Part shown: piece by piece, positions 33,383 through 42,515 of the stretch
Layout of the letters: every line of letters begins with the position of its first letter
Numbering within the stretch: the stretch's first letter is position 1
Source: Streptomyces ochraceiscleroticus
GTDB lineage: Bacteria; Actinomycetota; Actinomycetes; Streptomycetales; Streptomycetaceae
Direction: 5' to 3'
DNA: 45,772 nucleotides
Assembly (NCBI RefSeq): GCF_000720485.1
Contig: NZ_JOAX01000045.1
Location: forward strand, 1 to 45,772
Notes under the pieces: model-generated
Databases searched by the model: none
What the model was told of the DNA's origin: nothing
Seen by the model: only the letters and a program-made list of their open reading frames with translations
Program-made: the position numbers and the translations under genes

Positions 33383-34435
33383 TCAGTCGCGTACGGGCAG
33401 GACCACGACGTCCTCCGCGACGAACGCCGCGCCGACCTTCTCGCCCACCTCCGGCGCGGCCGCGAGCGCGCAGGCGGCGTCCAGTTCCGGGCCGGCCGCC
33501 GGGCGCAGCCGGAGGGAGACGTGCGTACCGCGGAAGGTGCGGGCCGCGACCGTGCAGGGCAGGCCCTCCCGGGCCGGCACCAGGCGGACGCCGGCCGGGC
33601 GGACGAGCAGCCGGCAGGCGCCCTCCGCCGTACCGTCCGGGACCGGCACCTTGCCCCACGGGGTGTCCGCCGCCTCGCCGGTGACCGTGGCCGACACGAC
33701 GTTGTCGAAGCCGAGGAAGCGGGCGACGAACTCGTCGGCGGGTCGCTGCCAGACCTCCAGCGGCGTACCGGTCTGCGCGATCCGCCCGTCGCGCATGACG
33801 ACGACCCGGTCGGCGAGTGCGAACGCCTCGCCCTGGTCGTGTGTCACCGCCAGCACGGTCGTCCCCAACTCACCGAAGAGCCGCCGCAGTTCGACCACCA
33901 GGCGCTCGCGCAGCCCGCGGTCGAGCTGGCCGAGCGGCTCGTCCAGCATCAGCAGCCGGGGGCTGGGCGCCAGCGCCCTGGCCAGCGCGACGCGCTGCTG
34001 CTCGCCACCGGAGAGCGAGCCGACGGCCCGGCGCTGGGCGCCCGGCAGGCCCACCAGGTCGAGCAGTTCGGCGACCTTCCGTTCCTGTTCGGCCCGTGCG
34101 GCGCCGCGCATCCGCAGCCCGAAGGCGACGTTGCCCGCCACGTCGCGCTGCGGGAAGAGCTGGTGGTCCTGGAACATCAGCCCGACGCCTCGCCGGTGGG
34201 TGGGCACGGTACGCAGGTTCCGGCCATCGAGTACGACCTCTCCCGCGTCGGCCTGCTGCAGCCCGGCGATCACCCGCAGCAGCGTGGACTTGCCGCTGCC
34301 GCTGGGCCCCAGGACGCAGACGGTCTCGTGCTCGGCGACGTCCAGCCCGACCGCGTCCAGCGCGGCGTGCGCCCCGAAGCGCACGGTGAGCCCGGCCAGG
34401 CGCAGGAGAGGGCCGTCAGTCCGGTTGTCGGTCAC
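33383..34435 (-). CDS. thiQ: Thiamine ABC transporter ATP-binding protein (ThiQ-like)
   Basis: A 350-residue ATPase with Walker A GPSGSGKST (43-51), GLMFQDHQLFPQRDV at the Q-loop, signature SLSGGEQQR, Walker B LLMLDEPLGQLD and the switch histidine in VTHDQ, all intact. A C-terminal TOBE-like region follows, making it longer than E. coli ThiQ and closer in length to FbpC/PotA-type ATPases. The GTG start abuts the stop of the permease gene with no gap. It is the last gene of a three-gene operon under a TPP riboswitch, so thiamine (or thiamine phosphate/precursor) import is the expected role. Confidence 0.85.
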   Translation of the reverse strand: MTDNRTDGPLLRLAGLTVRFGAHAALDAVGLDVAEHETVCVLGPSGSGKSTLLRVIAGLQQADAGEVVLDGRNLRTVPTHRRGVGLMFQDHQLFPQRDVAGNVAFGLRMRGAARAEQERKVAELLDLVGLPGAQRRAVGSLSGGEQQRVALARALAPSPRLLMLDEPLGQLDRGLRERLVVELRRLFGELGTTVLAVTHDQGEAFALADRVVVMRDGRIAQTGTPLEVWQRPADEFVARFLGFDNVVSATVTGEAADTPWGKVPVPDGTAEGACRLLVRPAGVRLVPAREGLPCTVAARTFRGTHVSLRLRPAAGPELDAACALAAAPEVGEKVGAAFVAEDVVVLPVRD

Positions 34436-36184
34436 CTAGAACTCTCCCGTCCGGTCGGTGCGTACCCGCTCCAGCGCCAGCAGCGCCCCCGCGCACACCA
34501 CCATCAGAATGGTCGACAGGGCCATCGCCTGCCCGTAGTTGAGCTCCCCCGCGCGGCCCAGCAGCCGTGCCACGGCCACCGGCAGCGTGGGTTGGTCCGG
34601 GCGCGCGATGAACACCGTCGCGCCGAACTCGCCGAGCGAGACGGCGAACGCGAAGCCGGCCGCGATCAGCAACGCCCGCCGCACCAGCGGCAGATCGACC
34701 TCGCGCCACACCTGCCAGGGCGTGGCCCCCAGTACCGCAGCGGCCTCCCGCAGCCGCCCGTCCACCGCGCGCAGCACCGGCAGCATGGTCCGGACGACGA
34801 ACGGCACGCCCACCAGGGCCTGCGCGAGCGGCACCAGCCACCACGAGGCGCGCAGGTCCAGCGGCGGCTCGTCGAGGCTGATCAGGAAGCCGAAGCCGAC
34901 GGTCACGGCGGAGACGCCGAGCGGCAGCATGAGCAGCGCGTCGAAGCCGCGGACGAGCCGCCCACCGCGCCGGGTCAGCGCGGCCGCCGCCAGCCCGCCG
35001 ACGACGACCGCGATGGCCGTGGCGGCGACCGCGTACGCGAGGGAGTTCCACAGGGCGGTCAGCGGCGGCACGGTGAACGTCGAGTCGGCGCCGGCCGCGG
35101 CCTGCAGGGCGCGGTAGAAGACCAGGCCGTAGCCGTCGGGCCCGGCGAAGGACCGCTCGACGAGCACGACGAGCGGCAGCACGAGGAGTACGGCGATCAC
35201 CACGAGGGTGCTCGCCAGGAGCGCCCACTGCCCGGCGCCGCGCGGCCGGCGGGCGGTACGGGACGCGTCGACCAGCTTCAGTGCGCTCTCGCGCCGCCGT
35301 ACCGTCCAGGCGTGCAGCGCGAGCAGCCCGAGCACGGCGGCGAACTGCACGAGGGTGAGCACCGCGGCGGTCGGCAGGTCCAGGAAGTCGGCGGTCTGCC
35401 GGTAGATCTCCACTTCGAGGGTGGCGAAGCGCGGGCCCCCGAGGATCTGCACGATCCCGAAGGAGGTGAAGGTGAAGAGGAAGACCATCAGCGCGGCGGC
35501 GGCCACCGCGGGCGCCAGCGCGGGCAGCGTCACCCGCCGCCAGGCCGCGAACCGCCCGGCGCCGAGCACCCGCGCGGCCTCCTCCTGGCGCGGGTCCAGC
35601 GCGCTCCACAGCCCGCCCACGGTGCGGACGACCACCGCGTAGTTGAAGAAGACGTGCGCGAGCAGGATCACCCAGACCGAGGTGTCCAGCCGTACGCCCC
35701 ACAGGTCGTCCAGCAGTCCGCCGCGGCCGACGAGGGCCAGGAAGGCGGAGCCGACGACGACGGTGGGCAGCACGAACGGCACGGTGACGACCGCCCGCAG
35801 CAGCCCCTTTCCGGGGAACTCGAAGCGCGCGAAGACGTAGGCGCCGGGGAGCGCGATCAGCAGCGTGAGCGCCGTGGAAGCCGCCGCCTGCCAGCCGGTG
35901 AACCACAGCACATGCAGCAGGTCGGGGTCGGTGAGCACCTCCCCCACCCGCCCGAACTGCCAGCTCCCGCCCTCCCGCAGTCCCCGGCCGACGATCATGG
36001 CGACCGGGTAGGCGAAGAAGAGCACGAAGAAGGCGAACGGCACGGCCATCAGCGCGAGCCGGGTGGCCGTGGCCCGTCCGGCCGGCCGGCGCGGGTCCGG
36101 CCCGCGCCCCGGCCGGAACCGTCCGCCGCCCCGGTCCGGTCCGGGGTCTACTTCAGGACGAGCGAGGACCACTGCTTGATCCAC
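34436..36184 (-). CDS. thiP: Thiamine ABC transporter permease (ThiP-like, two fused permease domains)
   Basis: A 582-residue membrane protein made of two permease domains. The first has the EAA loop LDPRQEEAARVLGAGRFAAW, the second VDGRLREAAAVLGATPWQVWREVDLP. About twelve membrane segments are visible, in the FbpB/ThiP double-length layout. The start is uncertain: the GTG at 36184 used here overlaps the thiB gene by 37 bases and has no ribosome binding site, and conserved sequence begins near residue 40 (RLALMAVPF). It is followed without a gap by the ATPase gene. Confidence 0.86.
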   Translation of the reverse strand: MDQAVVLARPEVDPGPDRGGGRFRPGRGPDPRRPAGRATATRLALMAVPFAFFVLFFAYPVAMIVGRGLREGGSWQFGRVGEVLTDPDLLHVLWFTGWQAAASTALTLLIALPGAYVFARFEFPGKGLLRAVVTVPFVLPTVVVGSAFLALVGRGGLLDDLWGVRLDTSVWVILLAHVFFNYAVVVRTVGGLWSALDPRQEEAARVLGAGRFAAWRRVTLPALAPAVAAAALMVFLFTFTSFGIVQILGGPRFATLEVEIYRQTADFLDLPTAAVLTLVQFAAVLGLLALHAWTVRRRESALKLVDASRTARRPRGAGQWALLASTLVVIAVLLVLPLVVLVERSFAGPDGYGLVFYRALQAAAGADSTFTVPPLTALWNSLAYAVAATAIAVVVGGLAAAALTRRGGRLVRGFDALLMLPLGVSAVTVGFGFLISLDEPPLDLRASWWLVPLAQALVGVPFVVRTMLPVLRAVDGRLREAAAVLGATPWQVWREVDLPLVRRALLIAAGFAFAVSLGEFGATVFIARPDQPTLPVAVARLLGRAGELNYGQAMALSTILMVVCAGALLALERVRTDRTGEF

Positions 36185-37224
36185 TGTTCACGGTTGTCCG
36201 CGATCTCCGCCGGCGCCACCGTCTTCGGGTCGTCGATCCTCTGCCCGTACTTGGTGAACAGCTCGGGCACCTTCGCGTCCTTGACCGCGGGGTTCACGAA
36301 CATCTGCAGCGGCATGTCCTCCTGGAACTTCTTGCTGATCAGGAAGTCCAGCAGCGCCTTGCCGCCCTTCTCGTTCGCCGCGCCCTTCAGCAGCCCGGCG
36401 AACTCGGTCTGCCGGAAGCAGGTCCCGGTGGCGACGCCGGTCGGCGCCTCCTTGGGTGCCGGCTTCTTCTCCATGACCTCGGCGGGCGGGCTGGACGCGT
36501 AGGAGACGACCAGCGGCTTGTCGCCCTTGCTGCCGGCCGCGCCCGAGAACCGCTCGTAGTACGCCTGCTCCCAGCCGTCGACGACCTCGACGCCATTGGC
36601 CTTGAGCTTCTTCCAGTAGCCCTGCCAACCGCCCTTGCCGTACTCGGCGATGGTCCCGAGCTGGAAGGCCAGCCCCGGCGAGGAGGTCGCCGAGTTCTCC
36701 GTGACCAGCAGGTTCTTGTACTGCGGCTTGATGAGGTCCGCGAACGTCTTCGGCGGTGCGATCTTGTGCTTCGCGAAATACGCCTTGTCGTAATTGACGC
36801 AGATGTCGCCGTAGTCGACCGGCGTGACGCGGTGCTTCGCCTTGTCCAGCTGCAGCTTCTCGTCCACGCCCGCCAGGCCCTTGGCCGCGTACGGCGTGAA
36901 GAGCCCCTCGTCGAGCCCGCGCGACAGCAGCGTGTTGTCGATCCCGAAGAAGACGTCCCCCTGCGGGTTGTCCTTCGTCAGCACCGCCTGGTTCACGGCC
37001 TTGCCCGCGTCCCCGCCCTTGACGAGCTGGACCTTGTACCCGCTCTGCTTCTCGAACTCCTTCAGCACGGACTTCGAGGCCGCGAAGGAGTCGTGGGTGA
37101 CGAGCTTGACGGTCTTGGCGTCCGCCGCCTTGTCGCCGCCGGAGCCGCCGCAGGCGGCGAGCGTCATGGCGCCCAGCGTCACCGCGAGGCCGAGCGCTGC
37201 GGTCCTTCTTCTGCCGGTGGTCAC
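36148..37224 (-). CDS. thiB: Thiamine ABC transporter substrate-binding lipoprotein (ThiB-like)
   Basis: A 358-residue binding protein. The basic signal MTTGRRRTAALGLAVTLGAM leads to the lipobox LAAC with cysteine 25. The mature part begins VKLVTHDSFAASKSVLKEFEKQ and carries GDVFFGIDNTLLSRGLDEGLF, DYGDICVNYDK and ENSATSSPGLAF, typical of ThiB/TbpA. The GTG start has AGGAGG about 9 bases upstream. The leader contains a TPP riboswitch, a terminator-like stem and a small hairpin over the ribosome binding site, so expression should fall when thiamine diphosphate is plentiful. Confidence 0.92.
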   Translation of the reverse strand: MTTGRRRTAALGLAVTLGAMTLAACGGSGGDKAADAKTVKLVTHDSFAASKSVLKEFEKQSGYKVQLVKGGDAGKAVNQAVLTKDNPQGDVFFGIDNTLLSRGLDEGLFTPYAAKGLAGVDEKLQLDKAKHRVTPVDYGDICVNYDKAYFAKHKIAPPKTFADLIKPQYKNLLVTENSATSSPGLAFQLGTIAEYGKGGWQGYWKKLKANGVEVVDGWEQAYYERFSGAAGSKGDKPLVVSYASSPPAEVMEKKPAPKEAPTGVATGTCFRQTEFAGLLKGAANEKGGKALLDFLISKKFQEDMPLQMFVNPAVKDAKVPELFTKYGQRIDDPKTVAPAEIADNREQWIKQWSSLVLK

Positions 37225-37237
37225 CGTTCTTCAGTCC

Positions 37238-37253
37238 TCCTGGCTGGCCAGGA
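37238..37253 (-). promoter_or_regulatory. Small hairpin over the thiB ribosome binding site
   Basis: TCCTGG-N4-CCAGGA: a 6-base-pair stem whose 3' arm includes the first bases of the AGGAGG of thiB. It could hide the site and add translational control to the riboswitch. Confidence 0.45.
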
Positions 37254-37263
37254 AGAGACGCGG

Positions 37264-37305
37264 CCCTGCCCGCGGCGGCCGGCGGAACCGGCGCCGCGGG
37301 CAGGG
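37264..37305 (-). terminator. Terminator-like stem in the thiB leader (riboswitch expression platform)
   Basis: CCCTGCCCGCGGCG (37264-37277) pairs with 37292-37305, and the stem continues through CCGG/CCGG past one bulged base to a 5-base loop: 18 base pairs. It lies between the TPP aptamer and the thiB ribosome binding site, where a riboswitch-controlled terminator is expected. Confidence 0.7.
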
Positions 37306-37323
37306 CGCAACAGCATGAGGAGA

Positions 37324-37426
37324 CCGAACTTCCTACCCGGAATGACCCGGGCGAGGTTCAAGGGTCTGCGGCGGCGTCGTCACGACGGCCGGCCGCACTC
37401 TCAGCGCTGTGGCGCTCCCCTGTCGG
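37324..37426 (-). promoter_or_regulatory. TPP riboswitch (THI element)
   Basis: Reading the minus strand, the aptamer shows ACAGGGGAGCGCC, then GCTGAGAG, a long P3 arm (GTGCGG...CCGCA with an inner GTCGT/ACGAC), then GACCCTTGAACCT, CCGGGTCATTCCGGGTA and GGAAGTTCGG, which pairs with CCGAC at the 5' end to close P1. These are the conserved parts of the thiamine diphosphate aptamer in the right order. The aptamer begins 37 bases after the rlmN stop and lies 100 bases before thiB. Confidence 0.95.
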
Positions 37427-37462
37427 ATGGTGTCTATGTAGAGATGTTCGAACGCTACGGTA

Positions 37463-38569
37463 TCAGCGCTCCGACGCCGCGAGCTGGCCGCAGGCGCCGT
37501 CGATCTCCTGCCCACGGGTGTCCCGCACGGTCACCGGCACGCCGTGCGCCGCGATCGCCTCGACGAACGCCTTCTCGTCCTCGGGCCGCGAGGCGGTCCA
37601 CTTCGAGCCGGGGGTGGGGTTCAGCGGAATCAGGTTCACATGCACCCGCTTCCCCTTGAGCAGCTTCCCGAGCAGGTCTCCGCGCCACGCCTGGTCGTTG
37701 ATGTCCCTGATCAGCGCGTACTCGATGGAGATCCGCCGCCCGGACTTCTCCGCGTAGGTCCACGCCGCGTCCAGTACCTCGCGCACCTTCCACCGCGTGT
37801 TCACCGGCACGAGCGTGTCCCGCAGCTCGTCGTCCGGCGCGTGCAGCGAAACGGCCAGCCGGCACTTGAAGCCCTCGTCGGCGAAGCGCAGCATCGCCGG
37901 CACCAGCCCCACCGTGGACACGGTGATCCCGCGCTGCGACAGCCCCAGCCCGTCCGGCTCGGGGTCCGTCAGCCGCCGAATCGCCCCCGTGACCCGGTTG
38001 TAGTTGGCGAGCGGCTCACCCATGCCCATAAAAACAATGTTCGACAGCCGCGCCGGCCCACCCGGGATCTCCCCGTCCCGGAGCGCCCGCATGCCATCGA
38101 CGATCTGATGAACGATCTCCGCCGTCGAGAGGTTCCGGTCCAGCCCCGCCTGTCCCGTCGCGCAGAACGGGCAGTTCATCCCGCATCCGGCCTGCGAGGA
38201 GATGCACATCGTCACCCGGTCCGGGTACCGCATCAGCACCGACTCGACGAGCGTCCCGTCGAACAGCTTCCACAGCGTCTTGCGCGTCTGGTCGTCGTCG
38301 CACGAGATGTGCCGCACTACGCTCATCAGCTCCGGCAGCATCTCGGCCGCCAGCTTCTCCCGCGCGGCGGCCGGAATGTCCGTCCACTGCTCCGGGTCGT
38401 GCGCGTACCGCGCGAAGTAGTGCTGCGAAAGCTGCTTGGCGCGGAACGGCTTCTCCCCGATCGCCGCCACGGCCTCCTTGCGCTCGGCAGGCGAAAGATC
38501 GGCAAGATGCCGCGGCGGCTTCTTGGCCCCGCGCGGCGCGACAAAAGTAAGTTCTCCAGGTGCAGGCAT
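37463..38569 (-). CDS. rlmN: 23S rRNA (A2503-C2)/tRNA (A37-C2) methyltransferase RlmN
   Basis: A 368-residue radical SAM enzyme that methylates C2 of A2503 in 23S rRNA and A37 in some tRNAs. The iron-sulfur motif is C129-GMN-C133-PF-C136 in [27 protein letters not shown] and the C-terminal methyl-carrying cysteine in DGACGQL (C360) are present. The length is typical. The start is ATG at 38569, with only a weak GGACGGA site upstream. A terminator-like stem at 38600-38630 separates it from cdsA, so it may have its own promoter there. The next gene downstream, thiB, has its own riboswitch leader. Confidence 0.95.
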   Translation of the reverse strand: MPAPGELTFVAPRGAKKPPRHLADLSPAERKEAVAAIGEKPFRAKQLSQHYFARYAHDPEQWTDIPAAAREKLAAEMLPELMSVVRHISCDDDQTRKTLWKLFDGTLVESVLMRYPDRVTMCISSQAGCGMNCPFCATGQAGLDRNLSTAEIVHQIVDGMRALRDGEIPGGPARLSNIVFMGMGEPLANYNRVTGAIRRLTDPEPDGLGLSQRGITVSTVGLVPAMLRFADEGFKCRLAVSLHAPDDELRDTLVPVNTRWKVREVLDAAWTYAEKSGRRISIEYALIRDINDQAWRGDLLGKLLKGKRVHVNLIPLNPTPGSKWTASRPEDEKAFVEAIAAHGVPVTVRDTRGQEIDGACGQLAASER

Positions 38570-38599
38570 GGTCCGTCCAGTGTGGCAGATGTACGCGCA

Positions 38600-38630
38600 A
38601 GGGCCCGCCGCCCTGTGGACGGCGGGCCCT
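38600..38630. terminator. Terminator hairpin between cdsA and rlmN
   Basis: AGGGCCCGCCG and CGGCGGGCCCT form a perfect 11-base-pair stem with a 9-base loop, 31 bases beyond the cdsA stop. Confidence 0.8.
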
Positions 38631-38661
38631 CGGGAGGCTCGGGTGGCTGCGTAAGAACTGG

Positions 38662-39819
38662 TCAGCCGGTTCCTACGAAGATCACGAGCAGCAGCCACAC
38701 GACCGGGGCCGTCGGCAGGAGGGAGTCCAGGCGGTCCATGATCCCGCCGTGGCCGGGCAGGAGCGTGCCCATGTCCTTGATGCCGAGGTCGCGCTTGATC
38801 ATCGATTCGCCGAGGTCGCCGAGGGTGGCGCTGGCGGCGACGGCGAGGCCCAGGAGCAGGCCCTGCCACCACGCGCCGTTCTCGATGAGGAACTCCATGC
38901 ACAGCGCGCCCGCCGCCATCGCGAAGGCCACCGCGCCGACGAGGCCCTCGCGGGTCTTGCCGGGGCTGATGCGGGGGGCGAGCTTGTGCTTGCCGAAGCG
39001 CCAGCCGACGGCGTACGCGCCGGTGTCGCTGACGACGGTGAGCAGCAGGAAGGTGAGGACCCGGTACGGGCCGTCCGCGTCCGCCGCGAGCATCAGGGCG
39101 ACGAAGGTCGCGAGGAACGGGACGTAGAACGCCGCGAAGACACCGGCCGTGACGTCCCGGAGGTAGTGGTCCGGGGCCTCGGTCATCCGCCAGACCAGGA
39201 CGGCGAGCGCGGTGAGCGCCATCGCCACCCAGGCGCCCTCGGCCCCGCGGACGTACCCGGCGACCACCATGGCCGTACCGCCGACCGCGAGCGGTACGAG
39301 CGGTACGCGGATGTCCTTGCGCTCCGCGAGGCGGGAGGTCAGCTCCCACAGCCCGACGACCACGGCGACCGCGATGACGCCCACGAAGACGGGCTTGTAG
39401 ACGAACAGCGAGAGCACGATGACCGCGCCGAGGCCGACGCCCACCCCTATCGCGGCCCGCAGATTGCGGCCCGCGCTCTTCTTCGCCGGCTTGTCCGAAG
39501 AGGGGCTGTCGTCCGGTGCCGACGGGGATGTGGACATGGGTTCCTGGGGGTGGTCATCGCGGAAGAGGGGGCCACTCAGCCGAGCGGCCCCCCGATCGTC
39601 CCGGTGGTCGTCCTGGTCTCCGCCTGCGTCGGGCACGGTGGGCATGGGCCGAGTCTGCGCTGCCGCGGCCCGGTCGTGCACGGGACCCGCCGACGGGGCC
39701 GGGGGCCCCTCCCAGCCGTAGCCGGGGGTCGGTCCCGTGCCGGCCGCCCATGGGCCGGCGCCGGGTGGGGTCCCGCCTGCCGAGGGCGAGGGCCGGGCCC
39801 CCCAGGATGACTCGTTCAT
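38662..39819 (-). CDS. cdsA: Phosphatidate cytidylyltransferase (CDP-diglyceride synthase) with long N-terminal extension
   Basis: A 385-residue membrane enzyme making CDP-diacylglycerol from phosphatidate and CTP. The family signature is at the C-terminus ([20 protein letters not shown] followed by [19 protein letters not shown]). The C-terminal 270 residues hold about eight membrane segments. The first 110 or so residues are a Pro/Gly/Ser-rich hydrophilic leader, longer than in most bacteria but usual in Streptomyces. The ATG at 39819 overlaps the frr stop by one base (TGATG), and GAGGTG is 2 bases upstream. An internal ATG at 39538 with AGGA upstream could give a shorter form lacking the leader. 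Confidence 0.94.
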   Translation of the reverse strand: MNESSWGARPSPSAGGTPPGAGPWAAGTGPTPGYGWEGPPAPSAGPVHDRAAAAQTRPMPTVPDAGGDQDDHRDDRGAARLSGPLFRDDHPQEPMSTSPSAPDDSPSSDKPAKKSAGRNLRAAIGVGVGLGAVIVLSLFVYKPVFVGVIAVAVVVGLWELTSRLAERKDIRVPLVPLAVGGTAMVVAGYVRGAEGAWVAMALTALAVLVWRMTEAPDHYLRDVTAGVFAAFYVPFLATFVALMLAADADGPYRVLTFLLLTVVSDTGAYAVGWRFGKHKLAPRISPGKTREGLVGAVAFAMAAGALCMEFLIENGAWWQGLLLGLAVAASATLGDLGESMIKRDLGIKDMGTLLPGHGGIMDRLDSLLPTAPVVWLLLVIFVGTG

Positions 39820-40376
39820 CACACCTCGAGCAGCTCGGATTCCTTGTGCTTGAGCAGCTCGTCCACCTGCGCGACGTACTTCGCGGTGGTGTCGTCGAGC
39901 TCCTTCTCGGCGCGGCGCACCTCGTCCTCGCCGGACTCCTTGTCCTTGACGAGCTTGTCGAGGGTCTCCTTGGCCTTGCGGCGGATGCTGCGAATCGAGA
40001 TCTTCGCGTCCTCGGCCTTGTTCTTGGCGACCTTGATGAACTCCTTGCGGCGCTCTTCAGTGAGCTCGGGGAAGTTCACGCGAATGATGTTGCCGTCGTT
40101 GCTCGGGTTGACGCCGAGGTCGGAGTCGCGGATGGCCTGCTCGATGTTGCGCAGCGCGCTCTTGTCGAACGGGGTCACCACGGCCATCCGCGGCTCGGGC
40201 ACCGAGAACGACGCCAGTTGGTTGATCGGCGTCAAGGCACCGTAGTAGTCCGCCACGATCTTGTTGAACATCGCCGGGTGCGCACGCCCGGTGCGGATCG
40301 CGGCGAAGTCCTCCTTGGCGACCACGACGGCCTTCTCCATCTTCTCCTCGGCCTCGAGGAGGGTCTCTTCGATCAC
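39819..40376 (-). CDS. frr: Ribosome recycling factor
   Basis: A 185-residue protein that, with EF-G, splits the post-termination ribosome. [47 protein letters not shown] and the C-terminal long helices ([14 protein letters not shown]) are all typical. The start is GTG at 40376, not the adjacent GTG at 40379, because AGGAG is then 6 bases away and the length matches the family. It overlaps the cdsA start by one base, so frr and cdsA are coupled. It is separated from pyrH by 228 bases rich in CGTACG repeats. Confidence 0.97.
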   Translation of the reverse strand: MIEETLLEAEEKMEKAVVVAKEDFAAIRTGRAHPAMFNKIVADYYGALTPINQLASFSVPEPRMAVVTPFDKSALRNIEQAIRDSDLGVNPSNDGNIIRVNFPELTEERRKEFIKVAKNKAEDAKISIRSIRRKAKETLDKLVKDKESGEDEVRRAEKELDDTTAKYVAQVDELLKHKESELLEV

Positions 40377-40499
40377 CACTTGCTCCTGGTCTTAATCGTA
40401 AGAAGCAGAGCCTCGCCCCTGCGCGCGTCTTCTCCTGCACGGTGTCCGACCGGCAGGCGGTTGTCCATCCCCGTGCCGTGGTCTTCCCACGGCCGGGAG

Positions 40500-40583
40500 T
40501 TGCCGCGCGTACGGGTATGCCGTCCGTACGGCGCGTACGGACGTGCTCTCCGTACGGCCGTACGAACACGTGCTGCCCGTACG
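40500..40583. repeat. Cluster of CGTACG-containing repeats between pyrH and frr
   Basis: The gap 40377-40604 holds many copies of CCGTACGG/GCGTACGG-type words, each palindromic at its CGTACG core, which can fold into several small hairpins. No promoter or gene is recognisable; this is probably transcribed spacer in a pyrH-frr transcript. Confidence 0.55.
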
Positions 40584-40604
40584 GATCCGCGGCGATGCGG
40601 GCCG

Positions 40605-41369
40605 TCAGGCCCTGGTGCCCTGATCGCTGACGAGCGTGCCGATCTTCTCACCCTTCACGGCGCGCGCGATATTGCCCTCTGCGAGCAGCTCGAAGACGAG
40701 GATCGGCAGCTTGTTGTCGCGGCACAGCGTGATGGCGGTGGCGTCGGCGACCTTCAGGTCGCGGGTGATGACCTCGCCGTATTCGAGGGCATCGAACTTC
40801 ACCGCATCGGGGTTCTTCTTGGGGTCGGAGTCGTAGACGCCGTCGACCCCGTTCTTGCCCATGAGCATGGCCTGGGCGTCGATCTCCAGGGCGCGCTGGG
40901 CGGCGGTGGTGTCGGTGGAGAAGTACGGCATGCCCATGCCCGCACCGAAGATGACCACGCGGTCCTTCTCCAGGTGGCGGATGGCGCGGAGCGGGATGTA
41001 CGGCTCGGCGACCTGCCCCATGGTGATGGCGGTCTGCACGCGGCAGTCGATGCCCTCCTTCTCCAGGAAGTCCTGGAGGGCCAGGCAGTTCATGACCGTG
41101 CCGAGCATGCCCATGTAGTCGCTGCGGGCCCGGTCCATGCCACGCTGCTGCAGCTCGGCGCCGCGGAAGAAGTTGCCGCCGCCGATCACGATGGCGATCT
41201 CGTAGCCCTCGCGGACCACGGCCGAGATCTCACGGGCGATGGCGTGCACGACGTCCGGGTCGACACCCAGACCGCCGCCACCGGCGAACGCCTCCCCCGA
41301 AAGCTTCAGAAGGAAGCGGCCCTTCCCCTTTTTGTGGGCTTTGTCCGCGCCGTCGGCACCGTGATTCAT
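40605..41369 (-). CDS. pyrH: Uridylate kinase (UMP kinase)
   Basis: A 254-residue amino-acid-kinase-fold enzyme converting UMP to UDP with [27 protein letters not shown], the [14 protein letters not shown] region, [25 protein letters not shown] and [20 protein letters not shown] are typical. The start ATG at 41369 was chosen for GAGGAG 7 bases upstream. It lies in the usual rpsB-tsf-pyrH-frr order, but a hairpin and a possible -10 in 41370-41576 suggest its own promoter. Confidence 0.97.
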   Translation of the reverse strand: MNHGADGADKAHKKGKGRFLLKLSGEAFAGGGGLGVDPDVVHAIAREISAVVREGYEIAIVIGGGNFFRGAELQQRGMDRARSDYMGMLGTVMNCLALQDFLEKEGIDCRVQTAITMGQVAEPYIPLRAIRHLEKDRVVIFGAGMGMPYFSTDTTAAQRALEIDAQAMLMGKNGVDGVYDSDPKKNPDAVKFDALEYGEVITRDLKVADATAITLCRDNKLPILVFELLAEGNIARAVKGEKIGTLVSDQGTRA

Positions 41370-41396
41370 TGCGCTCTCCTCGTGCACATACGAAGA

Positions 41397-41442
41397 AGGC
41401 CATTGCCGGGGGTCTGGTCAGATCCCTGTACGGCAATGGCCT
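41397..41442 (-). terminator. Hairpin in the pyrH leader
   Basis: AGGCCATTGCCG (41397-41408) pairs with CGGCAATGGCCT (41431-41442): 12 perfect base pairs with a 22-base loop. It lies between the possible pyrH -10 and the pyrH start, so it may be an attenuator rather than the tsf terminator. Confidence 0.6.
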
Positions 41443-41487
41443 CCTCGTCACATCTGCGGTCGGCCGGTGAGCGGCCGACTGCGTACG

Positions 41488-41493
41488 ACCCTA
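41488..41493 (-). promoter_or_regulatory. Possible -10 of a pyrH promoter
   Basis: Minus-strand TAGGGT fits the Streptomyces -10 pattern, 119 bases before the pyrH start. No convincing -35 is seen. Confidence 0.35.
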
Positions 41494-41526
41494 GCGGGGC
41501 CGCGGGTCATTCGCTGCCCTGCGACA

Positions 41527-41552
41527 GGCCCTCGGCCCCGAAGGCCGTGGCC
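41527..41552 (-). terminator. Weak hairpin after tsf
   Basis: GGCC-CGGCC pairs with GGCCG-GGCC around small internal loops and a 5-base loop, 25 bases beyond the tsf stop. It is weaker than the other terminators in the window. Confidence 0.4.
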
Positions 41553-41576
41553 CGACCGCAAGGCTTCGGCTCAAGC

Positions 41577-42413
41577 TCAGATGCCGACCTTGATGCGCGA
41601 GAAGCGCTTCAGGGTGACACCGGCCTCCTGGAGGACCTTCTCGACGGACTTCTTGTTGTCGAGGGCGTACGGCTGACCGAGCAGCGTCGCCTCCTTGAAG
41701 AAGCCGTTGACGCGACCCTCGACGATCTTCGGCAGGGCAGCCTCGGGCTTGCCCTCCGCACGCGTGGTCTCCTCGGCGACGCGGCGCTCGGCCTCGACGA
41801 CCTCGGCCGGGACGTCCTCGCGGGACAGGTACTTCGGCGCGAAGGCGGCGATGTGCTGCGCGATGCCCTTGGCGACCTCGGCGTTCTCCTTGTCGAGCTC
41901 GACGAGGACGCCGATCTGCGGGGGCAGGTCGGGCATGGTGCGGTGCATGTACGCCAGCACGAAGCCGTCGGTGAACTGCGCGAAGCGGTCCAGGACGATC
42001 TTCTCGCCGAGGTTGGCGTTGGCCTCGTCGACGAACGCCTGGACGGTCTTGCCGGCCTCGATCTCGGAGGCGAGCAGGGCCTGGATGTCGGCGGGCTGCG
42101 TCTTGGCGACGTGCGCGGCGATCTCGTTGGCGACGGCCTGGAACTTGTCGCCCTTGGCGACGAAGTCCGTCTCGCACTTCAGCTCGACGATGACGCCGGA
42201 GGTGTTGTCGTCGGCGATCAGGGAGACCACGGCGCCGTTCTCGGCGGAGCGGCCCTCGCGCTTGGCGACGCCCTTCTGGCCCTTGATACGCAGCGCCTCG
42301 ACGGCCTTGTCGACGTTGCCCTCGGCCTCGTCCAGCGCCTTCTTGCAGTCCATCATGCCGGCGCCGGTGAGCTCACGGAGCTTCTTGACGTCAGCGGCGG
42401 TGTAGTTCGCCAT
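41577..42413 (-). CDS. tsf: Translation elongation factor Ts
   Basis: A 278-residue guanine-nucleotide exchange factor for EF-Tu. The N-terminal UBA-like domain (YTAADVKKLRELTGAGMMDCKKALDEAEGNVDKA) and the TDFVAKGDKF core motif are intact, and the length equals that of Streptomyces EF-Ts. The ATG at 42413 has no strong ribosome binding site (AGAGA about 12 bases away). It is downstream of rpsB, with a large hairpin in the 102-base gap. Confidence 0.97.
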   Translation of the reverse strand: MANYTAADVKKLRELTGAGMMDCKKALDEAEGNVDKAVEALRIKGQKGVAKREGRSAENGAVVSLIADDNTSGVIVELKCETDFVAKGDKFQAVANEIAAHVAKTQPADIQALLASEIEAGKTVQAFVDEANANLGEKIVLDRFAQFTDGFVLAYMHRTMPDLPPQIGVLVELDKENAEVAKGIAQHIAAFAPKYLSREDVPAEVVEAERRVAEETTRAEGKPEAALPKIVEGRVNGFFKEATLLGQPYALDNKKSVEKVLQEAGVTLKRFSRIKVGI

Positions 42414-42456
42414 GATCTGTTGAGTCTCTTCTCGAAAGTCGAAAGATCTACGGGTG

Positions 42457-42496
42457 GACGGCGGGGGCGGTGCTTGTGGCACCGGCCCCCGCCGTC
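42457..42496 (-). terminator. Attenuator-like hairpin between rpsB and tsf
   Basis: GACGGCGGGGGC plus GGTGC (42457-42473) pairs with 42479-42496 around a 5-base loop: 17 base pairs with one bulged base. It starts 20 bases after the rpsB stop; rpsB-tsf operons commonly have partial termination here. Confidence 0.7.
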
Positions 42497-42515
42497 ATCA
42501 TCCGATGCTGAGGTG

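Noticed and set aside
40377..40604. A tRNA or small RNA gene in the repeat-rich frr-pyrH gap
   Set aside because: The CGTACG words form only small alternative hairpins; no cloverleaf, CCA end or promoter could be seen.
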